Positions 17,967-25,933 of a DNA stretch of 30,809 bases are shown in pieces. The stretch covers positions 1 to 30,809 of the forward strand of contig CAWCTB010000054.1 in the NCBI GenBank assembly GCA_963798275.1, written 5' to 3'. How positions within the stretch are numbered: the stretch's first letter is position 1; each line of letters starts with the position of its first letter. The notes below the pieces were generated by a model. The model was given only the letters and a program-made list of their open reading frames with translations, did no database searches and had not been told where the DNA came from. The stretch is from CAWCTB01 sp963798275. Its GTDB lineage: Bacteria; Acidobacteriota; Terriglobia; Terriglobales; Acidobacteriaceae. A program made the position numbers and the translations under genes.

Positions 17967-19310
17967 CTACGCCTTCATCTCCGCTGCAACGGGAGTGTCT
18001 TTCTCCGCTTCCTCCAGGGAATAAATCGTCAGCCCGCTGAGCAGCTTGGGAAAGAAGTCGGTCGACTTCTGCGGCAGCACCTCCCCGCCGAAGGCGATGT
18101 CGCGCACCTGCTCCATGCGCGCCGGGTTCATCAGGAGGGCCAGGTTTGCGCCCTTGCAGCACTTCGCCGGCCGCATCGTTCGCCTCGCGCACATACTTGA
18201 GGTGCTTCTGGTCGCGGATGTCCTCTTCCGACATGCCCAGCGTGCCTTCCAGTATCAGCTTATGTAGCTGGACTACGTCAAGCGCGCGCTGCCGCTCCGA
18301 CAGGCCATCCAGCAGCTCCGACTCCAGACCGTTCCTTCGCTCGCAGGAGAAACTGTACTGTTGCCGTTACCGCCAGCAGCGCTGTGTCATCGGCCCCGGC
18401 CTCCCGCAGCTTCTCCGTCGCCTCCGCGATCCCGATGGCGCCCAGGTCCTCCACCCGGAAATACTGGCGCACCCGCTGGATGAAGTCGCCGGCGCTGAAG
18501 TTCTCCAGCCCGAACACCACGCGATGCGTGGGCAGAATCACCAGGCCGGGCGCGTCCATGTTGACGAAGGTCATCATCACCCGCTCGTACGGAGCCTCCG
18601 CGCCGCCCTTTTTCGACTCGCGCAGCGCATTGCGGTGGTTCAGCGAAGTTTCGTAGCGATGGTGGCCGTCGGCGATGATCAGCTTTTTGTCGGCCATCTT
18701 GGCCTGCACCCTGGCGATCACCTCCGGGTCCGAAACCTTCCACAGCCGATGGACGACGCCGTACTCGTCGGTTACCTCCGTGGTGGGTGGGCCATCCTGC
18801 TGCAGCGCGCTATCAACCTCGGCGGCCGGATCGCTGTACAGCATGAAAATCTGGCCGAAGTGCGCCTGGGTCGCCCGCAGCAGGTTCAGGCGGTCGGCCT
18901 TGGGCTTGCTCAGGGTCTGCTCGTGGCGGAAGACCACCTTGTTGTCGTAGTCCTCGACCTGCCCCAGGGCAATGAAGCCGCGGCGCTCGGCCACGGTTTC
19001 CGGCAGGGTCTCCCGGGACCTTGAAGGTTTGCGTGTAGAGATAAAGGCTGGGCCGATCGTCGGGCACCAGCACCTGCTGGTCGCGCCACTGCTGTAAGCT
19101 GGCGGCAGCACGGCGGTAGACGTTGTGGTTCTCGTCGTCGCCGGCCTCCGGCTTGCCCAGAATCACTCGCACCAGGTTATACGGGCTGGCGGAGTAGTAC
19201 CGGTCCTGCAGTTCCGGCGAGATTTTGTCGTACGGCTGGGTTACTACCTGTTGGAGTTGTACCTTGGTGGGGTTGTAGCGGAGCGCTCGAAAGGGATAGA
19301 TTTTTGCCAT
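17967..19310 (-). CDS. DUF1015 family protein (frameshifts in this sequence)
   Basis: It spans 448 codons, close to the usual length of this family. ATG 19310 opens MAKIYPFRALRYNPTKVQL, followed by VVTQPYDKISPELQDRYY and SPYNLVRVILGK, the hallmark N-terminus of DUF1015 proteins. After a shift near 19015 the long middle part includes ALGQVEDYDN, KKLIIADGHHRYET and MMTFVNMDAPGLVILPTHR. Shifts near 18330 and 18155 precede the ends LHKLILEGTLGMSEEDIRDQ and LALLMNPARMEQV. The HHRYET and LLMNP segments are conserved in the family. The biochemical role is unknown; some members are annotated as HTH-like or SpoOJ/ParA-related, which I do not rely on. It leads the amidase-GerMN-murI operon on this strand, with a 25-nt gap. 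Confidence 0.87.
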
Positions 19311-19323
19311 ATGAGTTTGAGCT

Positions 19324-19376
19324 GCCGGCACGGAGCCGGCGTCAGGTTTCCTTCTCTGGGAAGTAGCACGATTGTA
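19324..19376 (-). promoter_or_regulatory. Promoter and leader hairpin of the DUF1015-amidase-GerMN-murI operon
   Basis: On the minus strand a TACAAT -10 box lies at 19371-19376 (context CTACAATCG). The leader of roughly 54 nt holds a hairpin at 19324-19340 (GCCGGC arms, 5-nt loop) ending 13 nt before the ATG, where it might affect translation. No -35 box is evident. Confidence 0.4.
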
Positions 19377-19494
19377 GCAGTCGAATAACAGGAAACCACG
19401 AACGGCAACGGCTCATCCATTGCAGCAGGAGTGTTGGTTTCAACGATGAGAAAGGCCGGGTGCACCCGTTTCGGCGGCTCGTCCTTTCCTGTGA

Positions 19495-19500
19495 TACTAT
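19495..19500 (+). promoter_or_regulatory. -10 box (TACTAT) for the VWFA gene pair
   Basis: GATACTATC lies 25 bp upstream of the ATG at 19526, which has AGAGG before it. No clear -35 box. Confidence 0.45.
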
Positions 19501-19525
19501 CAGCGCCACACGCATAGAGGACCCT

Positions 19526-20686
19526 ATGGCCCGCGGTTGCAGTACAGCATTTGGGTCAACCAGCGCAAGGCTCCGGTACCCGCTCAGCTTTCCAGGCTCG
19601 GGACGTTTCTTCCCCAGACCCGTCCAAATCATTGTGCGTGCTTCCCGGACGATCCTGCTTGCCTTCGCCGTGCTCGCAGTCCTGCTGACCTGCGGCGCGG
19701 TTGCGTTTGCCCAGGACGACGCCGACGTTCACGTCACGCCTCGGATCGAGAAGAAGGCGGAGGGCCCACCCTCCACCCCCAATGCCAAAGAGGCGATGAA
19801 AGACGCCGAGCTCTACAAGGGCACGGCCGACCCCACCCTCCGCACTCATACCAAACCCTTCCGCAAGGATGTGGACCTGGTGCTGGTGCCGGTGAGCGTG
19901 ACCGACCCGATGAACCGGCTGGTGACCGGCCTGGAAAAAGAAAATTTCATGCTCACCGACAATGGGCAGATGCAGGAGATCAAGCACTTCTCCAGCGAAG
20001 ACGCGCCCATCTCGCTGGGGGTCATCTTCGATGTCAGCGGCTCGATGAGCAACAAGATCGATAAGTCGCGCGACGCCGTGGTCGAGTTCTTCCGCACCGC
20101 CAATCCGCAGGACGAATTCTTCGTCATCACCTTCTCGGAGAAGCCTGAGGTCCTCGCCGACTTTACCCAGTCCGTGGAAGACATCCAGAGCCGCCTGGTG
20201 CTGGCCGAACCCAAAGGCCGTACCGCCCTGCTGGACGCCATTTACCTGGGCATGACCCGCATGCGCAAGGCGAAATACGAAAAGAAGGCCCTGCTCATCA
20301 TCTCCGACGGCGGCGACAACCACAGCCGTTACACGGAAAACGAAATCAAGTCGATGGTCAAGGAGGCCGATGTGCAGATCTATGGCATCGGTCTTTACGA
20401 CCGCGACTTCAAGACGCCGGAAGAGCGCGAAGGCCCCGCCCTGCTCAGCGAAATCACGGAAGTCACAGGCGGGAGGACTTTTGCCATCGGCTCGACCAAT
20501 GAACTGGCGGATGTCGCCACCAAGATCGGCATCGAACTGCGCAATCAGTACATCCTGGGATACCGTCCCAGCAATGGATCACACGATGGAAAGTGGCGCA
20601 AGATCAAGGTGAGGTTGAATCCGCCCAAGGGACTCCCGCCGCTGCACGTCTACGCTAAAACCGGATACTATGCACCAACGCAATAA
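19526..20686 (+). CDS. Secreted VWFA-domain protein of the acidobacterial type (first of a pair)
   Basis: A 386-residue protein from ATG 19526 (AGAGG 5 nt upstream). The N-terminus is unusually long before the hydrophobic export segment (ILLAFAVLAVLLTCGAVAFAQ at about residues 42-62), so a start further in, at the GTG 19634, is also possible. After a linker comes a short beta domain (VPVSVTDPMNRLVTGLEKENFML) then the von Willebrand A domain with a complete metal site: DVSGSMS, the Thr in GRTALLDAIY and the Asp in ISDGGDN. The C-terminal part ends RNQYILGYRPSN and KTGYYAP. This layout is that of the VWFA-related proteins common in Acidobacteria. It is probably an extracytoplasmic adhesion or complex-assembly protein. 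Its end overlaps the next gene by 17 nt. Confidence 0.93.
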   Translation: MARGCSTAFGSTSARLRYPLSFPGSGRFFPRPVQIIVRASRTILLAFAVLAVLLTCGAVAFAQDDADVHVTPRIEKKAEGPPSTPNAKEAMKDAELYKGTADPTLRTHTKPFRKDVDLVLVPVSVTDPMNRLVTGLEKENFMLTDNGQMQEIKHFSSEDAPISLGVIFDVSGSMSNKIDKSRDAVVEFFRTANPQDEFFVITFSEKPEVLADFTQSVEDIQSRLVLAEPKGRTALLDAIYLGMTRMRKAKYEKKALLIISDGGDNHSRYTENEIKSMVKEADVQIYGIGLYDRDFKTPEEREGPALLSEITEVTGGRTFAIGSTNELADVATKIGIELRNQYILGYRPSNGSHDGKWRKIKVRLNPPKGLPPLHVYAKTGYYAPTQ

Positions 20687-21746
20687 TCGCGCCCTTTTTC
20701 TGTTGCTCCTTCTTTCTTTCGCTGCCAACCTTGCCTTTGCCCAGGCGCCTGCGTCGCCTGCGCAGCCTCCAGCGGCCGCATCCTCGTCACCTCAGCAATC
20801 GGCTCCTGCCCCGCAAGCTCCCAACCAGCCCGGCGACACCGTCCAGACCCCGGCGCAAGGCGAAGCTCCGGCGGCAGAAAAAGGGGATGTGTACGTCTTC
20901 CGCAAGGAAGTTGACGAGGTCACGCTGCACGCCACTGTGGTCGACGACAAGAACCGCCTGATCACCGATCTGGGACGCAACGACTTCACCGTCTTCGAGG
21001 ATGGCCAGCAGCAGAAGATCATCTCCTTCCGCCGCGAGGACATCCCGGTCGCCATGGGCATTGTGATCGACAACTCCGGCTCCATGCGCGACAAGCGTCC
21101 GGCCGTGAATGCGGCCGCGCTCAACCTGGTGCGTTCCAGCAATCCGCAGGACAAGGTTTTCATCGTCAACTTCAATGAGGAGTACTTCCTCGACCAGGAC
21201 TACACCTCCCAGATTCCCAAGCTCAAAGATGCGCTGGAGCGCATCGAGGCCCGTGGCGGCACCGCGCTCTACGACGCCGTCGTCGCCTCCTCGGATCACC
21301 TGAAGAAGAGCGGGAACCTGGAAAAGAAAGTCCTGCTGGTGGTCACCGATGGCGAAGATAACGCCAGCGCGGAATCGCTCGAACAGGCCGTACACCGCCT
21401 CCAGGAACAGAACGGCCCCACCATCTATACCATCGGATTGCTGGGCGACGAGCACTCCAAGCGCGCGAAACGCGCCCTGCGCGTCATGGCGGAAGAAACC
21501 GGTGGCCTGGCCTTCTTTCCCAATAATTTGGGCGAAGTCGAGGCCATTACCCAGCAGATCGCGCACGACATCCGCAACCAGTACACCATCGGCTACAAGC
21601 CATCCAAGCCGCAGAGCGAGGGCGGCTTCCGCATGGTGAAGGTCGAAGCCAGCGCCAAAGGCTACAAGAAGCTGCAGGTCCGCACCCGCAGCGGTTACTA
21701 CGCCGGACAACAGCGGGCCTCGTCCAACGGTCCGGCGGGAAAGTAG
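20670..21746 (+). CDS. Secreted VWFA-domain protein of the acidobacterial type (second of a pair)
   Basis: A 358-residue paralogue of the previous gene. ATG 20670 lies inside the end of the upstream gene (17-nt overlap), so translation is probably coupled. A clean signal peptide (about residues 1-25, ending AFAQ) is followed by a Pro/Ala/Gln-rich linker (26-75), the same small beta domain (ATVVDDKNRLITDLGRNDFTV) and a VWFA domain with DNSGSMR, Thr in GGTALYDAVV and Asp in VTDGEDN. The end reads IRNQYTIGYKPS and RTRSGYYAG. The metal site is intact in both copies, so both may bind ligands in a divalent-metal-dependent way. The pair may work as a heterodimer or be a duplication with diverged ligands. 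Confidence 0.93.
   Translation: MHQRNNRALFLLLLLSFAANLAFAQAPASPAQPPAAASSSPQQSAPAPQAPNQPGDTVQTPAQGEAPAAEKGDVYVFRKEVDEVTLHATVVDDKNRLITDLGRNDFTVFEDGQQQKIISFRREDIPVAMGIVIDNSGSMRDKRPAVNAAALNLVRSSNPQDKVFIVNFNEEYFLDQDYTSQIPKLKDALERIEARGGTALYDAVVASSDHLKKSGNLEKKVLLVVTDGEDNASAESLEQAVHRLQEQNGPTIYTIGLLGDEHSKRAKRALRVMAEETGGLAFFPNNLGEVEAITQQIAHDIRNQYTIGYKPSKPQSEGGFRMVKVEASAKGYKKLQVRTRSGYYAGQQRASSNGPAGK
21696..21734 (+). repeat. VWFA tail segment repeated upstream of rph (copy A)
   Basis: The last codons of the second VWFA gene (encoding YYAGQQRASSN) recur as a near-copy at 22784-22823, encoding YYAGRQRASSN with no gene attached. About 34 of 39 bases match. Confidence 0.6.
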
Positions 21747-21844
21747 CGCCCGCCGCTCTCCACGCGAACCATCAGTTCAGGCCCGCAGTCCGCTCTCCCG
21801 TTTTATGAGGTGACTGGAAATCCGTCAAAATTTCGCGGCCCTGC

Positions 21845-22535
21845 TCAAGAATCTGATCTCATGCCGCGGATCCGGCGGGCCGTCGCGAGTACTCCCGCCA
21901 GCGCCAACCCCAAAGACGCCGGTTCCGGCACTGCGCTAATGGATACTCCTGAGACGAATGCCGTGTGGTCCCCCGAGCACAATGCCCATGAACTCGAGCT
22001 GGTGAACCCCATCCGTGGCTACCGAGAACTGCACACTTCGAAGCTGGAAGGGAGTGAAGCTCACCAGGGACCACGTCCCAATCACCGTTCCATCGATCAA
22101 TGCTTCCACCGTCTGGTTGCCATCGTCCGCCCCACTGTCGTAGCGCGAACCAAGGTAGAAGCTCAGCGTGTAATTCGTGCCCGCCGAGAATCCTCCAACG
22201 TCCTGATAGACGGCCGATGCTCCGTCCTGCAAGAAAGCCGCCTGAGTGAAAGGCAAACCGGTAAAGTCCGGCGGGTTAAACGGGCTATTGGGAGCCGTCA
22301 ACCCATTGCCGGAAAGCAAAAGGAAGGTCCAACCAAATCCGGCTGTAGCGTTGAAATCCTGCTGCGGCGGGATGCTATTACAGTCCCCGCCGAAGTATTG
22401 ATACGCATAGCCCAGACCACAAACGATGGGAATGGCGGAAAAGTCCGCATTGGTGATCGAGAGTGGAGCCGCGAGACCGAAGGTGCCCAGGAGAACCAAA
22501 CTGCAAATTCCGAAAAGCATACGTTTCGTGGACAT
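21845..22535 (-). CDS. PEP-CTERM secreted protein (one frameshift in this sequence)
   Basis: About 229 residues after repair. ATG 22535 has GAGGAGAG upstream. A signal peptide (MSTKRMLFGICSLVLLGTFGLA) is followed by a beta-rich region beginning ITNADFSAIPI, with GFGWTFLL, AAFLQDGASAVYQDV, NYTLSFYLGSRYDS and GTWSLVSF, resembling the carbohydrate-binding-like fold common in PEP-CTERM proteins. At the C run 21970-21974 the frame changes; removing one base gives VLGDHTAFVSGVSISA and then a full sorting signal: VPEPASLGLAL, a hydrophobic helix and the basic end ARRIRGMRSDS. Such proteins are handled by an exosortase and often belong to exopolysaccharide or surface systems. No exosortase is in this window. 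Confidence 0.85.
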
Positions 22536-22783
22536 TTCTCTCTCCTCGCTCGGTCGACTGACAGCCGTATCGGGTACTTTCCGGGCGGCCACCAGTGGCC
22601 TGTGAATGTGCCGCGAAGTTTACGTCTAACCGCCATTATGGTCAAGGGTCATGTTAAGGGCCATTCCAAGTCACAGTCGTCTCAAAAGCGCTGACGCTGC
22701 AGACTGGTCCGGTATGCTCTGGTCTCCCTGAAAATGCGCCGACATGAGGCCACCAGAAACTGCATCTCAGAAATTGCGGCCCG

Positions 22784-22823
22784 TACTACGCCGGAAGGCA
22801 GCGGGCCTCGTCGAACGCGTCCG
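22784..22823 (+). pseudogene. Remnant of a VWFA gene 3' end (copy B)
   Basis: In one frame this reads PYYAGRQRASSNASDQ, nearly the end of the second VWFA protein (GYYAGQQRASSNGPAGK), but nothing upstream continues the protein. It ends 20 bp before the rph start. It is best explained as a fragment left by duplication, deletion or insertion. Confidence 0.5.
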
Positions 22824-22829
22824 ACCAGC

Positions 22830-22835
22830 TACAAT
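22830..22835 (+). promoter_or_regulatory. rph: -10 box (TACAAT) for rph
   Basis: GCTACAATCGG ends 8 nt before the rph ATG at 22844 and no ribosome binding site fits between, so the transcript is likely leaderless or nearly so. Confidence 0.5.
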
Positions 22836-22843
22836 CGGCGCTT

Positions 22844-23581
22844 ATGGTGTTTCGTTCCGACAATCGCACTCCCGAGCAGATGCGGCCGGTCAACCTCGTT
22901 CCCGACTACATTTCGACAGCCGAAGGCTCATGCCTGATCGAACTGGGCAACACGCGCGTCATCTGCACTGCCACGATCGAGGACACAGTACCGCAGTTTC
23001 TGCGCAACAGCGGCAAAGGCTGGGTCACCGCCGAATACGGCATGCTGCCCCGCGCGACGCTATCGCGCACTCCGCGTGAGGTGACGAAAGGCCGCGCCGG
23101 AGGACGCACTCACGAAATCCAGCGGCTCATTGGCCGCTCGCTGCGCGCCGTCACCGACATGGACAAGCTCGGCGAGCGCACCCTGTTCATCGACTGCGAC
23201 GTGATCCAGGCCGACGGCGGCACCCGCACCGCATCCATCACCGGAGCCTTCGTCGCTATGGGCCTGGCCATGACCCGCATGGTCGAATCGGGCACCTTGA
23301 CCGTGGCCCCCATCCGCGATTACGTCGCCGCCACCAGTGTCGGCATCGTCGACGGTGAAATCATGCTCGACCTGGCGTACGAGGAAGATTCGCGGGCCGA
23401 CGTAGATATGAACCTGGTCGTCACCGGCAGCAAGAAGATGATCGAGGTGCAGGCCACGGCGGAGCGCCGTCCTTTCGACGATGCCCAACTGACGAAGATG
23501 CTGGTGCTGGCACGCAAAGGTATCGAGTCGCTGATCATGAAGCAGCAGGCGGTTCTCAAGGGGCTGTTGTTAAGGCAATAA
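22844..23581 (+). CDS. rph: Ribonuclease PH
   Basis: A 245-residue phosphorolytic 3'-5' exoribonuclease that trims the 3' end of tRNA precursors; it forms a hexameric ring in the cytosol. The family features are present: RPVNLVPDYISTAEGSCL near the start, NTRVICTATIED, GWVTAEYGMLPRAT, the phosphate-binding GRTHEIQRLIGRSLRA, IDCDVIQADGGTRTASITGA and MLDLAYEEDSRADVDMNLV. Length and order are normal and the frame is intact. The start at 22844 follows a -10 box by 8 nt and lacks a Shine-Dalgarno. Downstream the TonB-C-like gene begins 9 nt after the stop, so the two may be co-transcribed. Confidence 0.97.
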   Translation: MVFRSDNRTPEQMRPVNLVPDYISTAEGSCLIELGNTRVICTATIEDTVPQFLRNSGKGWVTAEYGMLPRATLSRTPREVTKGRAGGRTHEIQRLIGRSLRAVTDMDKLGERTLFIDCDVIQADGGTRTASITGAFVAMGLAMTRMVESGTLTVAPIRDYVAATSVGIVDGEIMLDLAYEEDSRADVDMNLVVTGSKKMIEVQATAERRPFDDAQLTKMLVLARKGIESLIMKQQAVLKGLLLRQ

Positions 23582-23590
23582 GGATCGATC

Positions 23591-24499
23591 ATGAGGAAAC
23601 GGTTACGGCTATCTCACGGAGTCATCGCGATGTCGCTGCTGCTCGCCCTCGCAGTCTCCTGCCAGGCGCAGCAATCTACGGACTCGGAAATTCCTAAAGC
23701 TAGTTCGCCAGATTCCGTCAAGCCTCCCGACGGGAAGGGGAATATCGAGATCCTCACCGACACACAGGGAGTCGATTTTGGGCCGTACCTGTCGCGCGTA
23801 CTGCAAGCGGTACGCATGAACTGGCACAAACTGATTCCGGAGGAAGCTCGGGCTCCCCAACTCAAATCGGGGAAGGTAAGTATCGAGTTCGTAATTCTGA
23901 GTGACGGCCGCGTCGCGGGTATGAAGATTGTCGACGGTTCTGGCAGCGTGTCGATGGATCGAGCTGCCTGGGGCGGCATCACCGCGAGCAGCCCGTTCGC
24001 TCCCTTGCCCGCTGAGTTCAAAGGTCCATTTCTGGCGCTCAGGTTCCATTTCTATTACAACCCCAAGAAGCCGGAGAGCGAGACCCCGAATGCTTCCCTT
24101 CGCGGCGAGATCATCAGCGACACAGAGGGAGTCGATTTTGGGCCGTACCTATCGCGCGTACTGCAAGCGGTACGTATGAACTGGCACAACCTGATTCCGG
24201 AGGAAGCTCGGGCTCCCCAACTCAAATCGGGGAAGGTAAGTATCGAGTTCGTAATTCTGAGTGACGGCCACGTCACGGGTATGAAGATTGTCGACGGTTC
24301 TGGCAGCGTGTCTATGGATCGAGCTGCCTGGGGCGGCATCACCGCGAGCAGCCCGTTCACTCCCTTGCCCGCTGAGTACAAAGGTCCAAATCTGGCGCTC
24401 AGGTTCCATTTCTATTACAACCCCAAGAAGCCGGAGAGTGCGAATCCGAATGTCACCCTGCAAGGCGAATCCAAGCAAGCGCCGCCTGCGCCCCAGTGA
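23591..24499 (+). CDS. Secreted protein with two near-identical TonB-C-like domains
   Basis: A 302-residue protein with a signal peptide (about 1-27, ending CQAQQS). It holds two tandem domains of about 105 residues, at about 55-160 and 175-280, each opening GVDFGPYLSRVLQAV and including EFVILSDG, GMKIVDGSGS, DRAAWGGI and FHFYYNPKKPES. The pattern of a helix with VRMNWHKLIP, then strands with SIEFVILSDGRV and a final LRFHF strand, is that of the TonB C-terminal domain. There is no N-terminal membrane anchor plus Pro-rich spacer of classical TonB. The two units are about 96% identical at DNA level, so the duplication is recent. It follows rph by 9 nt with AAGG upstream. Function is unknown; a periplasmic role is likely. 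Confidence 0.85.
   Translation: MRKRLRLSHGVIAMSLLLALAVSCQAQQSTDSEIPKASSPDSVKPPDGKGNIEILTDTQGVDFGPYLSRVLQAVRMNWHKLIPEEARAPQLKSGKVSIEFVILSDGRVAGMKIVDGSGSVSMDRAAWGGITASSPFAPLPAEFKGPFLALRFHFYYNPKKPESETPNASLRGEIISDTEGVDFGPYLSRVLQAVRMNWHNLIPEEARAPQLKSGKVSIEFVILSDGHVTGMKIVDGSGSVSMDRAAWGGITASSPFTPLPAEYKGPNLALRFHFYYNPKKPESANPNVTLQGESKQAPPAPQ
23761..24440 (+). repeat. Intragenic tandem duplication, 360-bp period
   Basis: Sequence at 23766-24078 repeats at 24126-24438 with an offset of exactly 360 bp (120 codons). I count about 11 substitutions over about 313 bp and no indels. Most of the changes alter the amino acid (for example K to N, R to H, A to T twice, F to Y, F to N). Confidence 0.92.
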
Positions 24500-24637
24500 A
24501 ACCAGCCTTCAGAATCGCAGCTTTTTCATACCGGATTCATTTAGAATCATCTGTCCTGTAAATCTCGGGACCAGCCCTTATCTGTACTGCGGGACTCAAA
24601 ATTCATACCGGGCGCTTCGCGCCTGAGGAGGTTTGCC

Positions 24638-25636
24638 GTGAAACTTACTCCTGGAAAACTTCAGGGCATTAAGAACGTATCGAACGAGCGCGGCGTGATC
24701 GCTGCCGCCGCTATGGACCAGCGCGGATCGCTCAAGAAGGCCCTGGGCACCTACGCCACCGATGCCGGCCTGGAAGAATTCAAGATTAACGTCAGCGAAG
24801 TGCTGACCCAGCATGCCAGCGCCATCCTGCTCGATCCCGAGTGGGGATTGCCGGCGGCTCGCCGTCGGGCCAAAGGCTCGGGCTTGCTGCTCGCCTACGA
24901 GAAGACCGGATACGACAAGGCGCTGCCTGGCCGCCTTCCCGATCTGCTCGACCTGTGGTCGGCTAAGCGCCTGAAGGAAGCGGGCGCGGACTGCGTCAAA
25001 ATCCTTCTGTACTACTCCCCGTACGACGAGAAGAAGATCAACGACCACAAGCACGCGTGGACGGAGCGCATCGGCGATGAGTGCAAGGCCAATGACATTC
25101 CCTTCTTCCTCGAGCTGGTCGGCTACAAGGAGGGCGTGGATGAGAAGGGTCCGGAGTACGCGAAGCTGAAGCCGGAAGTCGTGGCCAAGTCGATGGAGGA
25201 ATTCTCCAAGGACCGCTATAACGTCGATGTGCTGAAGGTCGAAATCCCCATCAACCTGCAGTACGTCGAAGGCGCAAAGTCGTTCAAGGGCACCAAGGCG
25301 TACAGCAAGGCCGAAGCGCTCAACCACTACAAAGTGGCTGCCGGCGTAACCGACAAGCCATTTATCTATCTCTCCGCCGGCGTCAGCAATCCCGAGTTCA
25401 TCGAGGACCTGGAGTTCGCCGCCGAATCCGGCGTCAAGTTCAATGGCGTACTTTGCGGCCGCGCCACCTGGAAGGACGGTATCCCCATCTTCGCCGAAAA
25501 GGGCGGGGCGGCCTTCCGGCAATGGCTGGAGACCGAAGGCGTAAAGAACATCCAGAACGTGAATAACGCTCTGAAGGCCGCGACTTCGTGGTACAGCATC
25601 TACGAGGTGCCGGAGCCGGCAGTTGCGGGACGGTAA
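24638..25636 (+). CDS. lacD: Tagatose 1,6-diphosphate aldolase, LacD family
   Basis: A 332-residue class I aldolase that splits tagatose 1,6-bisphosphate into dihydroxyacetone phosphate and glyceraldehyde 3-phosphate; some members also act on fructose bisphosphate. GTG 24638 is preceded by GAGGAGG. Characteristic segments are AAAMDQRGSL (about 22-32), ILLDPEWG (63-70), the lysine in CVKILLYYSP (K121), FFLELVGY (157-163), the expected Schiff-base lysine K200 in DVLKVEIP, and the phosphate-binding YLSAGVS and GVLCGRATW. Length and order match the family. No other tagatose pathway gene is near, so it may serve general sugar-phosphate metabolism. A terminator follows. Confidence 0.9.
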   Translation: MKLTPGKLQGIKNVSNERGVIAAAAMDQRGSLKKALGTYATDAGLEEFKINVSEVLTQHASAILLDPEWGLPAARRRAKGSGLLLAYEKTGYDKALPGRLPDLLDLWSAKRLKEAGADCVKILLYYSPYDEKKINDHKHAWTERIGDECKANDIPFFLELVGYKEGVDEKGPEYAKLKPEVVAKSMEEFSKDRYNVDVLKVEIPINLQYVEGAKSFKGTKAYSKAEALNHYKVAAGVTDKPFIYLSAGVSNPEFIEDLEFAAESGVKFNGVLCGRATWKDGIPIFAEKGGAAFRQWLETEGVKNIQNVNNALKAATSWYSIYEVPEPAVAGR

Positions 25637-25660
25637 TTCCTGACGAATTCGCACGTCAGT

Positions 25661-25695
25661 AGCGCGCAGACCTCCTCTGCGCGCTTTCACTTTCT
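25661..25695 (+). terminator. Terminator hairpin after the LacD-type aldolase
   Basis: Perfect 10-bp arms AGCGCGCAGA and TCTGCGCGCT with a 5-nt loop, followed by the T-rich TTCACTTTCT. It lies 25 nt after the stop codon. Confidence 0.8.
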
Positions 25696-25888
25696 AAGGA
25701 AGTTGGGTCTCCCTGGACGTGAACTGGCGTCGCCACCTTCGCGACAGGCCGAATCGCCCGGCTTCCACGACGAAACGAGTCTTCCCTCTCGCCGGCCGCC
25801 GGATTAGTCAACGCGGCGCTCGCGAGACTCATTGTCTGTATCGGGAGAGGAAATCAGGGGCTCCCGCGGCCGCTGCCAGGCGCCGCGT

Positions 25889-25919
25889 CACACATCGCGC
25901 TGTGTGCTACTCTACACAG
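25889..25919 (+). promoter_or_regulatory. Probable VapBC operator with overlapping -10 box
   Basis: Two inverted repeats overlap: CACACA/TGTGTG at 25889-25906 (6-nt spacer) and CTGTGT/ACACAG at 25900-25919 (8-nt spacer). A TACTCT -10-like box lies inside the second at 25908-25913. The site ends 14 nt before the antitoxin start, as expected for autoregulation by a VapBC complex. Confidence 0.55.
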
Positions 25920-25933
25920 ACGGGAGGATCGCC

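Larger units (their letters stand above)
22536..22843. other. rph: Intergenic region with VWFA tail remnant upstream of rph
   Basis: Divergent gap between the PEP-CTERM gene and rph. Apart from the VWFA-tail-like segment at 22784-22823 and the TACAAT box at 22830-22835 I see no gene, terminator or known RNA. Confidence 0.5.

Noticed and set aside
19311..19525. Terminator or riboswitch in the divergent region before the VWFA pair
   Set aside because: There is a GCCGGC hairpin but no T-run on either strand, and no known aptamer core is recognisable.
23761..24440. CRISPR or satellite array
   Set aside because: Only two units, both fully coding and in frame, with no spacers.
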